From Streptomyces sp. NBC_00576 (GTDB lineage Bacteria; Actinomycetota; Actinomycetes; Streptomycetales; Streptomycetaceae): a stretch of DNA of 64,000 nucleotides. Below are positions 59,279 through 64,000 of the stretch, piece after piece. The position numbers were made by a program, and so were the translations under genes. Position 1 is the first letter of the stretch; every line of letters begins with the position of its first letter. The notes beneath the pieces were generated by a model that ran no database searches, was not told the origin of the DNA, and worked only from the letters and a program-made list of their open reading frames with translations. The stretch lies in the NCBI RefSeq assembly GCF_036345175.1, contig NZ_CP107780.1, positions 1,550,001-1,614,000 on the forward strand, read 5' to 3'.

Positions 59279-60565
59279 GTGCAGCTCTCACGAAGAGGCC
59301 TCCTGCGCGCGGGCCTGGCCGGTACGGCCGCCACCGCGCTCGGCGGCCTGGCGAGCGGCTGCGCCGTTCCGACCGGCTCCACCGGACGCAACATGGTCCT
59401 GTGGTACTGGAGCGGCGGTCTGAGCGACACCGTCGTCAAGAACGCCAAGGCCCGCTTCGACAGCTCGGTCGACCTCCGGGCCATCCAGATCGGCGGCCAG
59501 TACCGCTCCAAGCTCATCACCACGATCACCGGCCAGGCCCATGTCCCCGACATCGCGGGACTCAAGGGCGAGGACATGGCCGCCTACCTGCCGAACGCGG
59601 ACCAGTTCATCGATCTGCGGACGCTGGGCGCGGAGAAGTACAAGAGCCAGTACCTGCCCTGGAAATGGGACCAGGGCATAGCCGACGACGGCACGATGGT
59701 CGGCTTCCCGATCGACTGCGGGCCGGTCGCGCACTTCTACCAGTACGAGGTGTTCCGCAAGGCGGGCCTGCCGTACGAGCCCGCCGACGTGTCGAAGCAG
59801 CTCTCCACCTGGGAGGCGTTCTTCGACGCGGGCGAGCAGCTCAAGAAGCGCGTTCCGGGCAGCGCGCTGCTCACGGACGTCAACTCCGTCTTCGACAACG
59901 TCGTCAACCAGGGCAGCAAGCGGTTCGTCGACAAGGACCGCCACTTCATCGGTGACGAGCAGCATGTGCGCGACGCCTGGGCGCTCGCCGTCGAGGCCAA
60001 GCGGCGCGGGATCGTGTCGGACCTGGTGAACGGCACCCCGGACCAGTTGTCGGCCATCCAGGACGGCAAGCTGCCGAGCCAACTGGGCGCCTCCTGGGCC
60101 AGCTTCGACATCAAGAACGGTGTGCCGAAGACCAAGGGCAGGTGGCGGATCGCCGACATGCCGGTGCGGCCCGCCAACAACGGCGGCTCGTTCCTGTCGA
60201 TCACCAAGGCGTGCCGGGAGCCCGAGCAGGCGTTCAAGATCATCACCTGGATCCTCGACGCGGCCAACCAGGCCCAGGGATACGTCGACGCCGGTCTCTT
60301 CCCCTCCACACCCGCCTCCTACGACCTGAAGCAGCTGCGGGAGCCCGACCCCTTCTTCGGCGGCCAGGTCACCACGGACATCTTCGGGCCCGCCGCGCAG
60401 AAGATCGTGGTCGCCTACAACAGCCCGTACGACATCGCGCTCGGGACCCCCATCAAGGACGAGATCAAGAACGTCGGAGTCCTCGGCAAGGACCCGGAGA
60501 AGGCCTGGAGTGACGCCATGAGCAAGTGCCGCCGGATCGCGAAGCACCTGGGGGTGAGCTACTGA
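59279..60565 (+). CDS. Sugar-binding lipoprotein of ABC transporter (family 1)
   Basis: Extracellular binding lipoprotein of about 428 residues. LSRRGLLRAGLAGTAATALG is a twin-arginine signal, and GGLASGC gives the lipobox Cys. The mature part has NMVLWYWSGGLSDTVVKNAK and KLPSQLGASWASFDIKNGVP, then FLSITKACREPEQAFKIITW, all family 1 style. The start is uncertain: GTG 59279, GTG 59270 and ATG 59219 are in frame, with GAAAGG or GGGAG as candidate sites. The stop shares one base with the next permease start. Confidence 0.83.
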   Translation: MQLSRRGLLRAGLAGTAATALGGLASGCAVPTGSTGRNMVLWYWSGGLSDTVVKNAKARFDSSVDLRAIQIGGQYRSKLITTITGQAHVPDIAGLKGEDMAAYLPNADQFIDLRTLGAEKYKSQYLPWKWDQGIADDGTMVGFPIDCGPVAHFYQYEVFRKAGLPYEPADVSKQLSTWEAFFDAGEQLKKRVPGSALLTDVNSVFDNVVNQGSKRFVDKDRHFIGDEQHVRDAWALAVEAKRRGIVSDLVNGTPDQLSAIQDGKLPSQLGASWASFDIKNGVPKTKGRWRIADMPVRPANNGGSFLSITKACREPEQAFKIITWILDAANQAQGYVDAGLFPSTPASYDLKQLREPDPFFGGQVTTDIFGPAAQKIVVAYNSPYDIALGTPIKDEIKNVGVLGKDPEKAWSDAMSKCRRIAKHLGVSY

Positions 60566-61515
60566 TGGCAGTCATCGAGCGAACGCCGCCCGTCGTGACC
60601 CAGCCTTCCCCGGTCGGGCCGAAGAAGGGTTTCCGCAAGTACTGGCACCTCTACGCCGCGATCTCCCCCTTCTACCTGATCTTCCTCGGCTTCGGCCTGT
60701 TCCCGGTCGGCTTCTCGCTCTATCTGTCCTTCCACCGCTGGGACGGCCTCGGCTCGATGGAGTGGGCCGGGCTCTCGCAGTACCAGTACCTGCTGAGCGA
60801 CAGCGACTTCTGGAACTCGATCGGCAACACGATCATCATCTGGGCGCTGGCCACCTTCCCCATGATCATCCTGGCGATGGTCCTGGCCGTGATGCTCAAC
60901 TCCGCGGTCCGGTTCAAGAGCTGGTACCGCGTCGCGTACTTCCTGCCGAACGTCACCTCGGTCGTCGCGATCGCGATCGTCTTCGGCTCGATCTTCTCCA
61001 CCAACAACGGCGTGGTGAACGCCGTCCTGCATTCGGTGGGGATCGACCAGGTGGCCTGGCTGAACACTCCATGGGGTATCAAGGTCACCATCGCGGCGCT
61101 GATGACCTGGCAGTGGACCGGCTACAACGCGATCATCTTCCTCGCCGGGCTCCAGACCATCCCGGGCGAGCTGTACGAGGCGGCGCGCATGGACGGCGCC
61201 GGCCCGATCCAGACCTTCTTCCGGATCACGCTGCCGCTGCTGCGGCCCACGCTGCTGTTCGTGCTCGTCGTCTCGACGGTCACGGGCCTGCAGAGCTTCT
61301 CCGAACCACAGGTCCTGCTGCAGACCTCGTCCAACGACTCGACGTTCGCGGGCGGGCCCGGCCACTCGGGCCAGACGATGGTCCTCTACTTCTTCCAGCA
61401 GACCTTCGACAACAACGACTTCGGGTACGGAGCCGCGGTGGCGTGGGGCATCTTCCTCGTCGTCGTCCTCTTCTCGATCATCAACTGGCGCCTCGTGCAG
61501 CGCCGGGGCGACTAG
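60565..61515 (+). CDS. Sugar ABC transporter permease (MalF-like)
   Basis: Inner-membrane subunit, 316 residues, six or seven helices. The first is AISPFYLIFLGFGLFPVGFS at about residue 32. The EAA loop reads EAARMDGAGPIQTFFRITLP near residue 210. Residues 245-265 contain QSFSEPQVLLQT, usual in CUT1 MalF-type proteins. The ATG overlaps the binding-protein stop by one base, so translation is coupled. It pairs with the next permease. Confidence 0.9.
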   Translation: MAVIERTPPVVTQPSPVGPKKGFRKYWHLYAAISPFYLIFLGFGLFPVGFSLYLSFHRWDGLGSMEWAGLSQYQYLLSDSDFWNSIGNTIIIWALATFPMIILAMVLAVMLNSAVRFKSWYRVAYFLPNVTSVVAIAIVFGSIFSTNNGVVNAVLHSVGIDQVAWLNTPWGIKVTIAALMTWQWTGYNAIIFLAGLQTIPGELYEAARMDGAGPIQTFFRITLPLLRPTLLFVLVVSTVTGLQSFSEPQVLLQTSSNDSTFAGGPGHSGQTMVLYFFQQTFDNNDFGYGAAVAWGIFLVVVLFSIINWRLVQRRGD

Positions 61516-61529
61516 GAAGGGCCCGCATC

Positions 61530-62365
61530 ATGGCATCCATAAAGGGGTCCCGCCGCAGAGGACTCTCGCTGCACCTACCGCTGATCATCGGCACGCTGGT
61601 CTCGGCCTTCCCGTTCTACTGGGCCGTGATCATGTCGACGCACAGCTCGACAGAGATTTTCTCGTACCCGCCGAAGCTGTTGCCGGGCACGCACTTCCTG
61701 GAGAACGTCCGCAACCTCTTCGACGCCATCGACTTCTTCGGGTCGATGTGGAACTCGCTGCTGGTCGCGACGGCGGTGACCTTCCTGGTCCTGCTCTTCG
61801 ACTCGCTCGCGGCGTTCGTCTTCGCCAAGTTCGAGTTCCCCGGCAAGGGTGTGCTGTTCGGGCTGCTCATGGTCATCTTCATGGTCCCGGCACAGCTGTC
61901 GGTCATCCCGCAGTTCGTCGTCATGGCGAAGATCGGCTGGATCGGCTCGATGACCGCGCTGATCGTGCCGGCCGCGGCCAACGCCTTCGGTATCTTCTGG
62001 ATGCGCCAGTACATGAAGACCGCCATCCACGACGAGTTGCTCGACGCCTCCAAGCTCGACGGCGCGAACTTCCTGCGCCAGTTCTGGCACGTGGCACTGC
62101 CGGTGGTCCGCCCCGGTCTCGCCTTCCTCGGCATCTTCACCTTCATGGGCCAGTGGAACGACTTCGCCTGGCCCCTGATCTCCCTCACCAATCCCGACAA
62201 CGTGACCCTCCAGGTCGCGCTGTCCCAGCTCAACGGCACCCACGGCACCACCGACTACGGCATCGTGATGACCGGCGCGCTGCTCGCCCTCATCCCCCTG
62301 CTGATCGTGTTCGCGATCGGCGCCAAGCAGATCATCGGCGACCTCGCGAAGGGAGCGGTCCGCGG

Positions 62366-62369
<4 letters not shown>
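61530..62369 (+). CDS. Sugar ABC transporter permease (MalG-like)
   Basis: Inner-membrane subunit, 279 residues, six helices, with the EAA loop DASKLDGANFLRQFWHVALP near residue 175. LPLIIGTLVSAFPFYWAVIM forms helix 1. AGGAAGGG precedes ATG 61530. The stop overlaps the GH2 start by four bases. No ATPase gene is in the operon, so a shared MsiK-type ATPase is probable. Confidence 0.9.

Positions 62370-64000
<1,631 letters not shown>

Overview
The window is high-GC DNA with strong third-position GC bias, GTG and TTG starts, twin-arginine and lipobox signal peptides, many ricin-type (CBM13) lectin tails on secreted hydrolases, and LacI/DeoR/GntR/TetR/Lrp regulators beside divergent operons. This points to a Streptomyces or close relative, and the content is typical of an accessory part of such a chromosome. 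No rRNA, tRNA, CRISPR array, intact insertion sequence or large biosynthetic cluster was seen.

Layout: (1) 1-1.6 kb: end of a molybdate uptake operon (modC, then a tandem-Mop molybdate-binding protein). (2) 2.0-8.8 kb: a sugar ABC importer (two permeases and a lipoprotein) divergent from a LacI repressor and a GH3 beta-glycosidase, with operator-like palindromes between them; the arrangement resembles xylobiose (Bxl) systems. (3) 8.8-12.1 kb: a scarred stretch with remnants of a SnoaL-like cyclase, a histidine kinase and an endo-mannanase, around an intact TetR/enoyl-CoA isomerase pair. (4) 12.2-15.6 kb: two secreted CBM13-tailed enzymes, a cutinase/PETase-like polyesterase and a GH27 alpha-galactosidase. 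(5) 15.7-20.2 kb: Lrp regulator against an M20 peptidase; an old-yellow-enzyme remnant; an NAD(P)H-binding reductase and a VOC protein divergent from a GntR regulator. (6) 20.3-25.7 kb: a 1266-residue HTH-nSTAND-TM-WD40 protein and a CE4 deacetylase lipoprotein. (7) 25.9-35.5 kb: an arabinan island (two GH43, LacI, a sialidase-fold GH93-like protein, a secreted GH2), interrupted by catechol-dioxygenase and flavoprotein remnants. (8) 35.8-37.7 kb: a RibD-like reductase and a deletion-scarred segment with a chimeric aldo/keto reductase and a probable transposase tail. (9) 37.9-44.5 kb: a secreted S33 peptidase, a vanillate-demethylase-like operon with a 62-residue CxC protein between oxygenase and reductase, and an ABC importer whose permease gene is reduced to a fragment. 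(10) 44.6-47.9 kb: an MmyB-type ligand-binding protein and an XRE / ImmA-like metalloprotease / seven-to-eight-helix membrane protein cassette. (11) 47.9-52.5 kb: alpha/beta hydrolase, Sfp-type phosphopantetheinyl transferase overlapping a metallophosphoesterase, and an ATP-grasp enzyme. (12) 52.8-64 kb: a glycan-utilisation locus with GH38 alpha-mannosidase, GH4 enzyme and DeoR repressor on one strand, and a PfkB kinase, complete ABC importer and LacZ-type GH2 (cut by the window end) on the other.

Taken together the window encodes uptake and breakdown of plant and microbial polymers (xylan-like oligosaccharides, arabinan, galactosides, mannosides, polyesters, lignin-derived aromatics), each under a local regulator. 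At least ten gene remnants lie between the intact operons, several with promoters or operators still present, so the region appears to be undergoing repeated insertion and deletion.
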